Part shown: positions 32,701 through 43,899 of the stretch, one piece after another
Numbering within the stretch: position 1 is the stretch's first letter
How the letters are laid out: each line of letters starts with the position of its first letter
Assembly (NCBI GenBank): GCA_905221605.1
Contig: CAJNDS010002336.1
Location: 163,208 to 227,207, forward strand
Direction of reading: 5' to 3'
DNA: 64,000 nucleotides
DNA from: Symbiodinium natans
Taxonomy: Eukaryota > Sar > Dinophyceae > Suessiales > Symbiodiniaceae
The notes under the pieces: model-generated
What the model was told of the DNA's origin: nothing
Database searches by the model: none
Seen by the model: the letters and a program-made list of their open reading frames with translations, nothing else
Program-made: the position numbers and the translations under genes

Positions 32701-35612
32701 TATATTATGCTAATATACTACTGGACAGAAGCAGAACCAGCAAAGCTCCTCCTGGAGCTTTTTGACCTGACCTTTGCCATATTTGATGTCCTCCTGCACG
32801 CGGACATGTGCAGAGGACTAAATGGCTTCTTTTAAAACTCATATAGCAGTATACTAATATACTAATAACATACCATTAAATATGCTTGTATTCTAAGATA
32901 CTAATAATATACTAATATATTAATATACAAATATGCTGATATACAAATATACTCAGAGGGTCCTTCACCCACTTCACGGATTCCTCCTGCCAGTTTTGTT
33001 TGGCCTTCAGTGTGCTGATGACGCCCTCCTGCTTCTTGGCCAGCGCACGTGCCTGCAAGTGGTACACCTCACTCTTTGCAACCCATGCAACAAACGCCGG
33101 ATCACCAAAAAGACCTGAATCATCTTGTCCCGGAGCTGCAACTCTTTCTTTTGCATGTCCTCCCGGAAACATTTTTTTGAAACGTAAGCTGACTTTGGGA
33201 TCACACAGCCTTTGAGAGGGGCGGTCGACATTTGTCTACACCATGATGGATCAGTCCTCGAACTCCTCTTGAGCGATGACGGCTGCTTTCAGCGAGTTCT
33301 TTGCCTAGCCACATGCAATCTCGTCTCTGCTTCATTCTAGTCCACAAAGGCAACCACCAAAAACATCTCAATTGAACTTTCAAGTGCCACAAAGCCAGTC
33401 AGGCCTGCTTTTGCAAATCACGACGCTGCTTCCTGGCAGGAGTGCTGCAAAGTGGATTCCAGTGGCTGCAAAAGTGCTTTATCCACAGTTTGGAGTTCAT
33501 AGATTGTAGAGTGCTTAAGGGCGGGGGGTTCATGGGGCACTGCCGTATGGCTCAAATCTGCATAAAGAGTCGAGGCCTTGGGTTACACAATGGCTTTCAA
33601 CTCTCCATCCAAACCCTGCCCGACAAACTCAAGAGTACGAGCAGTGGCCTCGCTGCATCATAGTGCATTTGGGCATCCCACTGGCCGTGGTCTGCGGTGT
33701 CATCTTTAACGTAGTCTGCCTCCGAGAGGCACAGCAGGTTGCGCGAAGGATGGGTCTATTGGGGCACATGTACTCTCGATGCGCGTTGCTTTCTTGCCTC
33801 CCAATCTGGGCCTGACCCAGGTGGGTACCTCGGACTGCATTCCATGTTTTCGTTTGAGGGCTCTCAGCTGGAGGGAACCCTCCGCCGCTCTTTCAGCAAA
33901 GGCTCAACGAGTCGAACATCAGTTGCCCTTGACCTCCCTGGCAACAAAGTGGGGCGAGCCCAACATAATGCCATCACACACGCGGCTCAAATGGAGACGG
34001 TCCTCCTCGTAGCGTTGGATTGCGGCTTCATCCAACCTGACCCCGAACAAAAAGCCAGACAAGCAGATCACAGGCAGTAGGCTTACCGCGTAGAATCGCA
34101 GAAGATCATGTCCCCCCTGAACCGTAGATTTAAACCCTAAACTCTGACTCTAAACCCTAACCCCTTAAACATGCGAGCCTTGGGGTCTCATCGGCCAGGG
34201 CTCCAAGTGGGTCAAGCGCAAGCGCATCCGCCCATGGAAGCCAGGCCGATGCCTGAACTCTGCTGGCTGTAGTGGCTTCAAGGGGGGGAAGGAGCCGGTG
34301 TCGTGTAGCATGTTCATAACAGACAAACAACTATAGCCACGCAATCTAACAATCGAAGACTGTGTTCATCTAAAAACAGAGCAATCAATCATCATCCAAG
34401 GCCGCAGCAAGAGCCGCCCCCAGGCTCCGAAAATGCCAAGGGCCCATACTTCGTTGACCAAAGGGCCAGGTGTGGCCCCCTCTGAGCCAAAACGGCCCCC
34501 TTGTGGTTGATCGGTTCTGGATTCTTAGCAACTTTCCCAAAGACTCTTCGCTTCCTTGGTCCCAAAGGCCCCAGATCTGCTTCAGTCAAAATTGGAGTCC
34601 ATCACCGAAGTCCCTGTGATTCCCCGAGCCTGCTGCGCCAGCTGTGCCTCCAACTGCGCTCGCTCGCTCTCACGCAAGGCCTCGGCTTCCTGCAGGGCTT
34701 AAAAAGGCTAAAGTTTCAATGTGGGGTTTCCGACAAAAAGGGGTACCCGTTCTGTTCCTCGGAAAGGGTGCTATCTAGTATTATTTTGGGGTATATACAG
34801 GCTCCCTACCCCCACTTTCAGAAATCCCCCCCAATTATTGCAGCATAAGTCATGTCGACTAGCAGGGAGCTTCCTGCTGTCGTCGGCGCTCTTCCTCCAA
34901 GGCTTCACGTCGGGCGACCTGTGTCAGAAACAGAACCCCATCTCTTCCCCCATACTTCATATAGCTCTTTAAGGGATTGTTCTCTCCTTCCTACTACGAG
35001 GAACCTAAGAGCCTGCAAGTCAAGACGCTTTTTTTATGTAAGCCATGCAAGGCGAAGAAGAAGAAAGCCCGCGGCCACGGCCTCGGCCGCCTTGATCTCC
35101 TCGGCCTGGATAGTTTGGCCTTGACACATGTATCGCTCACACGGCTGACATGTGGAACGTGGTAGAACGTGATGCCGTGCTTCCGCATGAAGTAAGAACC
35201 CTCTGCAGTGGACTGGCTCCTGGCCTTCCTGGACATTTGCAATCGCAAGCTTCACCTTCCAGCACTGGTGTCCACACGCCACTTCCACGTCGCATTCTAC
35301 TATTTGCTTAAGAACCCCAAAGATATAAAACAATCATCCCGAGATTGCCCTTATAAGGAAAATTGTCTGTTGTTTTTGAGGGGCTCTTAAGCAAATGGTA
35401 CTGTTCCCTCAAGCCCTGAAAGACCCCTCTCCTCCCCCCGGTTCAGGCCTCGGTGTAGCGCTCCTCCTCCTTCAGCTCCAGGCTGCTCACCTGGAAATGT
35501 CATATCATGTAAGACAAACAAAGTAAAAACAATTGCACAAGCCTTTTTTTCATTTGCAAGCATATTTGTATAACAAATAACAAAAACAAATTAAAACAAA
35601 AAAACGAACACA

Positions 35613-35709
<97 letters not shown>

Positions 35710-35759
35710 ACACACACCCGCGCACGCGCACGCGCACGCGCACACACACACACACACAC

Positions 35760-35844
<85 letters not shown>

Positions 35845-37665
35845 CACACATATATAGATATACATATTCTGTATGTACGTACGTCACACGTACAAATGTA
35901 TGCATGCTTGACTGTATGTATGTTTGGTTGTATGTATGTATGTATGCATGTAGCCTATGTATATGACTGCTCTCTCTGCTCTCAAAGAGGAGGCTCTTGC
36001 CATTGTGTAGCTCTTAACTCTGGCTTCTAATTATCCTCATGAAGAGGTGATTTCCTCACCCTCATGTGGGAGACTGCTGGCTTCCCACTTGTAGTTGCTT
36101 TGTATTTATGGGCTCGAAGTCCCCACAGCCCAAGGGGTTTATCCTTGCCCCGCGTCTAGCAGCCCAAGAAGGGTTTTGGGGTTGAGGGCACACGCGAGTT
36201 TCTTATCCCCGTACCCCGTACCCCAAACCCTAAACCCTAACCCTAAAACCCTAAAACCCTAAACCCTAAAGCCCAAACCCTAAACCCTAAACCCTAAACC
36301 CTAAAGCCCAAACCCTAAACCCCAAACCCCAAACCCTAAACCCTAAACCCTAAACCCTAAGGTCCCGGGCCTTGCCCTCCAGGGAGGCCACGCGCTCGTT
36401 CACCTGCTGGCAAGAAACCCTCGCATGGTTCTCTGGGGTGCCCAGGGAGGATTCAGAAGTGGGGCGATGCCAGTTGTTGCTTTTGGGAGGTTTGCGGTTT
36501 AGGGTTTAGGGTTTAGGGTTTGGGGTTTAGGGTTTAGGGTTCAGGGTTCAGAGTTTAGGCCCACTTGTCCGGAGCCGTACGATGACTGCCCAACCCTGTG
36601 TAAAGCCACGGAGCAAGGTGGAAGAAGCTAGAGGATTCACACGCATGCGGCCCCCGCCATGCAATTTCAAGAAGGACTTCTCAGGACTTCTCTCACATGC
36701 CTGCTTCTCCAAGAGGGCAACACGAGCCGATTGGCTGGTGAGCTGTGCCTCAGGCCAGTTGCAGTACATGACATACGGCCACAACCTGGCCACAACCTTT
36801 GCTTAGCAAAACTTCGCGTTGCGCCTCTTGATCTCGAAGCTTGCGCATCGCTTCCTCAACAGCCTAGGATCTGGGATGTGCTGGACACAAGAAGTGCTTC
36901 GGTCAAGATGATCCGGCACGCTGCGTAGCACCAAACTCTGATGCAGGCCTTGCACTGCTCTTGGATGTTTTCAAGCTGTCGCTGCAGTTCTGGCACCAAT
37001 GTCAAGGTGACCTGGCAGTGCTGTGGCATGGCAAAGGCATATTCATGCGTCCAACGGACAATTCTGCAGGAAGGACCTCCTGCAAGCCTTGTTCGAGCGT
37101 GCCGAGCCGATTGTTGGCAGTCGAGATCTGTTCATCCTGGAAGGAATCGCACAGGGGATCAGGTCAGCCAAGGTGCCTGCGAAAACACACACACACAGAC
37201 ACAGAGACACACAGAGATACAGATACACAGACAGACACAGAGGGACACAGAGAGACACAGAGACACACAGAGAGACACAGAAAGACACGGAGAGACACAG
37301 AGAGACACAGAGAGACACAGAGAGACACAGACAGACACACAGACAGAGACACAGACAGACAAACGCAAGAGAGAGAGAGAGAGAGCAAGACGCGCAAGCG
37401 CTTGTACGCACGCACGCTTTCGTCCGCACGAAGGCACGAGCGACCGGCGAAACATGTTGCGATTGCAGCATCGCGCAACTGGCTTCTCCTGCTTCTCCTG
37501 TGTCACATCCACTTTGGCCTTCAAGTGAGGATATCTGGAAGGGATGGCACTGTAGCGGTCTCGGCACTTACCCTCTGACACAGACACTTGAATCTGCGAC
37601 CAACCTGCTCCTCAGCGAGGCTCTGAAGGACTTCCTGCCAAACTGTCCCCAGTCTAGGAATGTTG
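29769..37665 (-). CDS. Multi-exon coiled-coil protein, upstream part
   Basis: About 18 short minus-strand exons read as charged coiled coil. In transcription order they include [16 protein letters not shown] (37.66-37.58 kb), [18 protein letters not shown] (37.01-36.94), [16 protein letters not shown] (36.86-36.81), [14 protein letters not shown] (36.41-36.36), [15 protein letters not shown] (35.49-35.45), [13 protein letters not shown] (35.11-35.06), [13 protein letters not shown] (34922-34871) spliced to [20 protein letters not shown] (34689-34622), [15 protein letters not shown] (33.16-33.11), [20 protein letters not shown] (33.07-32.95), [20 protein letters not shown] (32.81-32.73), [17 protein letters not shown] (32.61-32.55), [18 protein letters not shown] (31.88-31.82), [18 protein letters not shown] (31.66-31.58), [20 protein letters not shown] (31.16-31.05), [16 protein letters not shown] (30.84-30.77), [20 protein letters not shown] (30.60-30.51) and [20 protein letters not shown] (29838-29769). 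This indicates a long helical, probably structural or motility-associated protein. No family is named; the number of genes is unknown. Confidence 0.6.
30194..30460. repeat. TA, GTTT and TATG microsatellites
   Basis: (AT)n runs at 30210-30242 and 30370-30440 around a GTTTGTTTGATTGATTG-type tetranucleotide block (30243-30330). Confidence 0.85.
30655..30741. repeat. Telomere-like CCCTAAA array, 12 units
   Basis: Twelve perfect CCCTAAA units starting about 30 bp beyond the coiled-coil exon at 30.77-30.84 kb, on its donor side. Confidence 0.93.
34622..34922 (-). CDS. Two coiled-coil exons around an introner-containing intron
   Basis: Exon 34922-34871 ends RRRQQE at a GC donor (34870-34869). The next exon starts at 34689 after CTGCAG with [16 protein letters not shown]. 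The join is in phase and continues the heptad-like pattern. The 181-nt intron between them (34870-34690) is mostly a palindromic element (34723-34832). This is one of the clearest examples here of an element-built intron in a gene other than the exchanger. Confidence 0.6.
34723..34832. mobile_element. Diverged family II-like element in a coiled-coil gene intron
   Basis: Ends GGGGTTTCCGACAAAA and TTTCAGAAATCCCCCC form an imperfect inverted repeat; the interior has GGGGTACCCG. It occupies most of the 181-nt intron 34870-34690 (GC donor, CTGCAG acceptor). Confidence 0.65.
35298..35402. mobile_element. Introner-like element, family III
   Basis: Ends TACTATTTGCTTAAGAACCCC and GGGGCTCTTAAGCAAATGGTA, with internal TTGCCCTTATAAGGAAAATT. 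It lies between minus-strand exon-like segments of the coiled-coil region. Confidence 0.8.
35615..35860. repeat. (CA)n then (TA)n microsatellite
   Basis: About 190 bp of CA dinucleotides with a short CGCGCA interruption (35718-35742), passing into TATATA. Frames give Cys-Val repeats and are not genes. Confidence 0.95.
36222..36360. repeat. Telomere-like CCCTAAA array with CCCAAA variants
   Basis: About 19 units, including CCCTAAAA and CCCCAAA. It abuts the donor side of the coiled-coil exon 36362-36412. Confidence 0.92.
36491..36545. repeat. Telomere-like TTTAGGG array, opposed to the previous one
   Basis: Seven TTTAGGG units, inverted relative to 36222-36360. The exon [14 protein letters not shown] lies between the two. 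Confidence 0.9.
37185..37345. repeat. ACACAGAG minisatellite
   Basis: About 150 bp of ACACAGAGAG/ACACAGAC units followed by GAGAGAG. Long frames on both strands are compositional. Confidence 0.92.
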
Positions 37666-38031
37666 AGAGCCATGTATATAATTCGGGTTTAGCGGGCTCG
37701 TGTCTTGCACTCCGCCATGCGAGCGACACTGTTACTGTTGCAAGCTACAAGGTGTCAGGCCTGTAGCTTCGAAAGTCCCAGAAGCTCTGACATGTCTCCA
37801 ATCCTCGGAAAGAGAGGGGCAGCTTCCAGGGGCACAGGGCCCTAGTTTCCCTAAACCCGAAACCCTAAACCCGAAGATCTTTACAAGATTGAGTCGGCTG
37901 CCTGCTGGTTGCGCCATTACCATTGTTGGCGCCTTGCGCCGCCATCTTGAAGGCGGGCAACGACCTTTCCTTATCGCCGCGAGTGCGACAACACCAGGGC
38001 CCCAAGAATCAATGCAGGCAAGTGTGGCATG

Positions 38032-38296
38032 CTGGGATGTTAGCAGTCCTTCATGGGGACTATAGGTCCCCCCCAATTTATAAGATTGCTATTAAGGGAC
38101 TGTTAATATAAGAGGTAGGGATTGTAGCACCCCCTATTATCGGATCCCGAGTAAGGACTGTTAGTATAACAGGGAACATCCCACAAGTGGCATGTCCCCC
38201 TTATACTAGCAGTCCTTAAAACAGCGATTATACTAGGGGGCACTATAATCGATGTTGAGGACTGTTGTACAACATTGTATAAGGGGGAACATCCCA
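38032..38296. mobile_element. Two adjacent family I elements
   Basis: The first, 38032-38183, begins GGGATGTTAGCAGTCC and ends CAGGGAACATCCCA with an internal repeat of the GACTGTTAATATA type. The second, 38191-38296, begins ATGTCCCCCTTATACTAGCA and ends AAGGGGGAACATCCCA. The head-to-tail arrangement suggests insertion of one next to, or into, another. Confidence 0.7.
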
Positions 38297-38519
38297 TTGT
38301 GTTCATTGATCAGTCCGTGCGCGCCCTCTGGAAATGCTGTCATGGGTGTCAGGCCAAGCCACCGGCCCCGCGAGAAGCTGCAATATGATCTACACAGGCT
38401 AGCAAAAGTTGATCTTCTTCGAAATCTTGCCGTGGCAGCGGAACGTAGCAAACAATGGCTGACGCACAGAACGCACAACAGAGCTGACACCTACGCGCTG
38501 CAGTCACGAAGTGCGGGCC

Positions 38520-39460
38520 AATTAGTTTTCCTCGCGGTCTTCCACACGCATCACGGAGAACAACAGGTTGCCACCTGCGAGGCAGGAGTCGCAGTGTTGA
38601 AAGCATGGGAGCACAACGTGGTCGCATGAGTCGCATGGCTCACAAATCGTGCAAGGCCTGAGCAGCTCGTCAAGAGCTCCAGACATGGGTCCTGGCTCTG
38701 ACAAGACCCCGCATGACGAAGTCTGACTTTTTATCACTGGCTCTGCAACCGGCCATCCAGCTCAACACCAGGTACGCGGCACATGCGCACCCGCGGGGCC
38801 TTGAGCCACCCACTGTCTCTCGCTCTCTCTGGGCAACGGCACTCTCCTTTTCGAGCGTGCACAGGTGTGCGTCTATCTGTAGAAAGTACCATGCGGCGGC
38901 TCAGCCCCACAGTTTTCTGTACGCGTCACTCCAAACTGCCAAGAGCACTCGGCAAAAAACGGCCTCGAGCGCTGCAGAGGAACAACCCCTAAAAGCCCCA
39001 ATCGCAGCCCCTGCACTTCAACGTTGAGGATTCCAACAGGCAAGCTCTTACATCCAGCAGGCACCGGGATAGTAGTCAATCTATGCCAGCCAAGCTGCAG
39101 TACGCTGCAGTAATTAGGCTCAGCCGTCCATTCGTCTTGAGTCCGATCGCAGGTCCGACAAGAAGTCGTTGCCATCGGGCGAAGTCCTTTCACCGTAGCC
39201 TGCAGCCACACATGGAATTACCATCAACCACCATCAACTGCAGCATACATCGAAGGAAGTAACCAATCGAAGCCCTAAACCCTAAACCCTGAACCCTAAA
39301 CGGTATGTCTGAAACCACAACATCCTCTAAATCATCCACACGAGGACTTCGTTTGGTTTGATTGACGATTGCTTCGACTGACGTTTGTCCCATTGTGCTC
39401 ATTTTTGCTGGCAAGAGGTACCACATCATTTTTATAGGGTCGCGATGGCCTCTACCCACA
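38520..39460 (-). CDS. Small exons of unidentified protein(s)
   Basis: Minus-strand segments that look coding. Near 39440-39303: SVEAIVNQTKRSPRVDDLED, ending beside a CCCTAAA array. Near 39180-39010: TSCRTCDRTQDEWTAEPNYC, followed by a hydrophobic segment. Near 38680-38525: a cysteine-rich segment with RPCTICEPCDSCDHVVLPC, which has paired cysteines but no recognisable zinc-finger family. Their relation to neighbours is unknown. Confidence 0.35.
39268..39300. repeat. Telomere-like CCCTAAA array
   Basis: Four units (one CCCTGAA) directly left of the exon-like segment 39303-39440. Confidence 0.88.
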
Positions 39461-39479
39461 CGAAAAGGGCTTCCTGTCC

Positions 39480-39960
39480 AATGTTCAAAAACAAAAAATC
39501 ACAAAAAACTCACCGGAAAATCAACCCAAAAAAACAAACAAACACCGACCCAGAAACACAGACTCAAAGGAAAACAAAAAACAATCAACAAACAACCAAA
39601 TAAAAAATCAAAAAACAATCAAAAATAATCAGAAAATAATCAGAAAACAATCAATCTCCGAAAACCCCAGAAAAATCAAAAAATCAGAAAATAATCAAAA
39701 AAACATCAAAACAATCAAAAACAATCAGAAAAATATCAACACCCGAAAAATCCCATAAACATCAAAAATATTCGGAACATAATCAAAAAAAACAATCAAA
39801 ACATAATCAAAAAACAATCAGCCTCATCCCGGCCACAGGCTCCGTGTTGTTTTGCTGAGTCTCTGGGATTCGGTAGGTTCTGAGTTGATTTTTTTGGGCG
39901 AGTGTTTTTTTGATAGTTGTTTGATTTTATTTTGTTTTGTTTTGTGAATAGACCCACAAA
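39480..39960. repeat. A-rich low-complexity tract of AATCA(A/G)AAA words
   Basis: About 350 bp built of variations on AATCAAAAAA and AATCAGAAA, followed by a T-rich stretch (TTTTGTTTTGTTTTG at 39930-39945). Possibly a degraded microsatellite in an intron. Open frames through it are compositional. Confidence 0.6.
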
Positions 39961-40579
39961 AACCTTTCGTGTGGGTAAGAGGCCATCACAATTATAGGGT
40001 TCGTAAGGGAGCGGGGTTCAAGAGGGGTAGGTACCTGGGGAAGCTTAGGGAAGCTTAGGGAGTACTAGGGAGTATTAGGGAACCTTGGGTTACATACCCC
40101 CCCCTTGAAGCCCCCTCCCTTAAGAACCCTTTTGACCCCGCGAGCTCCCTTAAGAACCCTAAGCTGACAAAACCCCAGTGCTTGTCGAACGTTGCGCAAC
40201 ATGCTTGCTGGGCCCCTCATCGATTTTCGAGGATTTGCACCCCGACACATACAGCAGGTATCGTTTTAGGGCGGGCCCCTATCGCTCTTCAAGGAAAAGT
40301 CTACTTTTTTTAAAGTACGACGTCAAGACAAGATTGGATCTGCATTAGCTTTGTCCGATGCTCATATGAAGAAACCCGAATTGTGTTTCTAAGGTCTTTT
40401 GGAGGGGTTTTAGAGGGCCCTTCTGACCCCTTCCCCGGCGAGGCAGCGGCCTCCGATGGGGCCAAACATGCCAAAGGGTGAAGAGAAGAGAGAGGAGTTT
40501 GCTCCAGGCTCGTTGAACATCCCCAGGCGATCCAGGGACGAGTCGAAGAAGTCCTGCAAGCTCAACTATGCTCCCCCCC

Positions 40580-40802
40580 CATCTTATCATACATATATAG
40601 ATATACAATATACAACATAATATATATATATATAATTTATCATATCATATATACATACATATACATACATATATATATATATATATATGCACAGACAGCA
40701 CGTGCAGTACATGACCGTGCATACCATACACACCGCGCGTGCTATGCATGCATGCGCATGTGCGCAATGTGCAATTTGTGCTTTGGGGGGGGGGGGGGGG
40801 GT
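40580..40802. repeat. TA microsatellite and poly-G tract
   Basis: (TA)n at 40618-40690, then CATGCATGCGCATG words and a run of 18 G at 40784-40801. Confidence 0.88.
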
Positions 40803-41014
40803 GGGGCAAGAATATTCGGGCATAAGAGCAGTGTTCCGAGGCCGGATGAGTGGGTGGGCTGCTGAGTATGCAATACAGCTTCATCCTCTGCCTTGGTGGC
40901 CTCTGCGCCATGCGCCCGCGTGAGCATGTACATGCAAATTTACCTGCAGATGGAACCTCTCGAGCTACATCGCATCTCGAGTTTTGACATTCAGGATCAT
41001 AGGACTCGGATCCC

Positions 41015-42608
41015 TTAATAACCTTGAACACCGTCAGCTTGCTGCTCCTGCATCCCGTTCGAGGATCCGGGCTGCTGCTGAAGCTGAGGCTGCTTTGGCA
41101 TGCCGGGCGCGCCGGGGGCGATGCCCGGTGGCAGGCCGATGGCACCCAAGGTCCCGAAGTCCAGCCCTGGGGCTCCGAAGAAGCTGTCTGTCCCGAGCCC
41201 CTGCACGGCTGAGACTGCAGCAGCTTCTGCTGGAGCCAAGCTGCCAGGATCATTGGGGGCATATGGGTTGGCAATGCCTGGTGGAGGCCGGAGAGGTTGC
41301 GGGGAAAGGCCCGGAGCGGGGCCAGTGAGGAGAAGCCCCAGGTCAATGCCTGGAGGTGCTCGTACACCTCTTGCTTCACCCATCTCCGGAACTGGAATGG
41401 GGCTCATGGGACTCATGGGACTTATGGCCTTTGGCTTGACAGCGGCTGCCTTGCTTGGCGCCGGCGGTGGTGGAATGGAAGGTGGTGGCGGCAACGGCAT
41501 GGACGTGGATTCTTCCGCCTGCATCATACCGCCGCTAGGTTGACTCATGAAATCACTTGGAGACTTGTTGTCCATCCAAACAGAATTCACAGAATTCAGG
41601 GGAACAGCAGTGGGTTGCACCGGCTGGGTCTGCACAGGTGGTGCTGCTGGTGGGAGAGTCGGTGGTTGCGGGGGAGGTTGTGCGGGTTGTGCTGGCTGGG
41701 AATGTGAGTGGGCCTTTGCTGGCTGAGCCGGGGGCTGAGCAGGGGGTACTGATGGGGGGTGACTGGGCGGAGCTTTTGTTGTTGGGCCTCTCTCTTGCTG
41801 TGCTTCAGAACGCTTCATCTTGGACTCTTTCTGTTCCTTCTCCTTCTTCTTTGCAGCTTCTTCCTGGGCACGCTTAAGCTGATTCTCTCTCTTCGTTTCC
41901 TCCTCACGCCTGCGCTCCTCCTCCCGCCGGCGCTCCTCAGCGCGCTCCTCGTCGCGACGTCGAGCTGCAGGGGCTGGGGTTGGAGCTGGGGCTGGGGTGG
42001 GGGCGGCTTGAGTTGCCACGGGCTGCGCCTGCGCAGGAGGTGCTTGCGGAACTTTGGCTTGGTGTGGTGTCTCCGTCTCATGCTTCTCAGCCTTCTTCTT
42101 TGGCTTTGGCTCCTCCACCTTCTGAGGCTGCGACTGAGAGGGGCGTCTGTCACTGTTCGCATTGGCACTGCTTTGCCCAGCTGCCGCCTTTGGAGGTGCG
42201 CTAGGAGGAGCTGAGCTCTTGGCGGGCACACTGGGGGCTTGGGCGCTCTCCTTTGCTTGTCCCTTGCCTTCCTTCTTGGAGGGCTGTTTGGCTTGAGCTT
42301 GGCTCGAATTTGCCTGGTTCTGTTGGTTCTTCGGAGTCGCAGTCGGGTTTGCCGACTGCGCCTTTGGATTCTTTGCAGCGGCCTTCGCTGGTGGGCCATC
42401 GGAACTGGATGCTTGTGTTTCTCGTGCTTCTCGTGCTTGTGCAGGTTGAGTACCGGATAAGTGCTGTTGTAAGTGCTGCTGTTGGAGCTGCTGCAACTGC
42501 TGAAGTTGCTGAAGCTGCTGCTGCAACTGCTGCTGCTGCTCCTTCAGCTGATCTTGCTGCGAGGCTTCTGGCTGCTGAGGCCGCTGTTGTGACGGCTGCG
42601 ATGCCGAC
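41015..42608 (-). CDS. Glutamine/proline-rich low-complexity protein, large 3' exon
   Basis: The longest uninterrupted minus-strand frame in the window (about 530 residues). It begins after a CAG|G acceptor near 42608 and stops with TAA at 41015. Order: a Gln-rich start with QQLQQLQQLQ runs (CTG/CAA-rich repeats, 42560-42470), a Lys/Ala/Pro-rich middle, a charged single-helix stretch RRREEERRREEETKRENQLK (about 41940-41830), Pro/Gln-rich segments with repeated PAQP, and a C-terminal part with repeated PPGI motifs (APPGIDLG, RPPPGIANPY, LPPGIAPGAP). The charged helix followed by Pro-rich linear motifs suggests an RNA- or scaffold-binding disordered protein. That is inference; no domain is recognised. 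The frame could extend upstream to an ATG at 42679, but the in-frame acceptor at 42608 makes an exon start more likely. Confidence 0.65.
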
Positions 42609-42829
42609 CTGACATGCAGCCCGCATGGGCCCCCAGCTATGTCAAGCCATGCGGGTGCAAAGCAAACATATGCAAGCATGGAGGGGCTTGATTGACTCTA
42701 TCAACAGAACATCCGAATCCGAGGGATGGGCGGCTCTTCCTGAAGATGGACCCGCTGCACCGGCTCCTTTTCCTGTGGCCCGTGAAACGAATCCACACAC
42801 ACTCACAAACACTCACAGCAAGCTCTCAT

Positions 42830-43645
42830 TCCATCTCTTTCTCACTTCGCAGCTTCACCTCGACTCCGGCAAAAGCATCCACGCTTGTCCAAGAAAGCCT
42901 TGAGAGGAGCAATTCGGAGTTGAGACCCTTCTGAACACAAACGCGTGTCAAGTAAATAGCCAAAGGTGGCAGCTGCACAATATCTGACAAGACACATAGA
43001 TACAACGTCACCGACTCTAGCTGCAGTCGAAGAATAGGCATCCGTGCCAGCTGCGCCATTATTGAACCTCCCAGTGTATCACAAGGTGATGCTAGCTTTC
43101 GAGGTTTTTTTTGCCTGCAGCTGAGGCCGCGGCAACTTGTTGTTCAGCTGTCCTGGAAGTCGAGTATTGTGGCGGGGCGGGCTCATGTTTATCCAGGCCC
43201 GTGGTCCTAAAGTCCTAAACCAAACAAACAACCTGGACATCGAAGAAGGATGCGCTAACTGGGCGTCAACCCTTGTGAACTGCCAAGGGGAAGCCCTGCC
43301 TGGGGCCGGCGACCGAAGCGCTCGGAAGCCGTCCATGGCCACAACAACCTGAGTGATAGGACTCATACGAAGTGTTCTCATAACCAAGGCACCTGCCCAA
43401 GGTTCAGTCAAGCCACCAACATCAGAATCGACACAGCAAACGCCGTGCCAACTACAGCTCTCCTCAGAGACGCCTCTGTCTGATCCCCCAAGATTTGAAG
43501 TGACCTCGTGCCCGAGATCTCAACAGGTGCTTGGACATGTTGTTGTAGCGATGCGCGGGCGCCGCAGAGCAAGAGATGTCTATAAATACAATATACAACA
43601 ATAATATATACATATATATGTACATATTCATATATATTATTCATC
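42830..43645 (-). CDS. Exons of a probable membrane protein
   Basis: Three minus-strand segments lie directly upstream of the Gln/Pro-rich exon. About 43560-43410 has RRAVVGTAFAVSILMLVA, a likely membrane segment. About 43411-43300 has TLRMSPITQVVVAMDGFRAL. About 43059-42830 has LRLQLESVTLYLCVLSDIVQ and LARMPILRLQ, moderately hydrophobic. They may be exons of one gene, possibly the same gene as the 41.0-42.6 kb exon. Family not recognised. Confidence 0.4.
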
Positions 43646-43825
43646 TTTGCATTTATATCTGTTCTTGTATTTATATAGATGTCTAAAGCACATGTGCCAG
43701 GTCACGTCGGCAAGTCGCTAAGCATGGGCAGCAGCTCCGGGGAGAGGTTCACTCGGAGCGGCACCTGGCAGTTCCAACACTCTCGGGGAAAGAACCGATA
43801 CTCCCCTCACCTTAACAACAAATGG

Positions 43826-43893
43826 GTTTAGGGTTTAGGGTTTAGGGTTTAGGGTTTGGGGTTTAGGGTTTAGGGTTTAGGGTTTAGGGTTTG
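43826..43893. repeat. Telomere-like TTTAGGG array
   Basis: Ten units with one TTTGGGG. Confidence 0.92.
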
Positions 43894-43899
43894 AGTATT

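Noticed and set aside
35500-35905. Cys-Val repeat proteins on the minus strand
   Set aside because: Direct translation of a CA/TA microsatellite.
36941-37766. Long plus-strand frames with [10 protein letters not shown]-type repeats (up to 247 codons)
   Set aside because: Caused by the ACACAGAG minisatellite. The flanking minus strand carries coiled-coil exons that fit the local gene direction.
41297-42612. Plus-strand frames opposite the Gln/Pro-rich exon
   Set aside because: Shadows of a low-complexity minus-strand exon. They are broken by stops, while the minus frame is open for about 1.6 kb.
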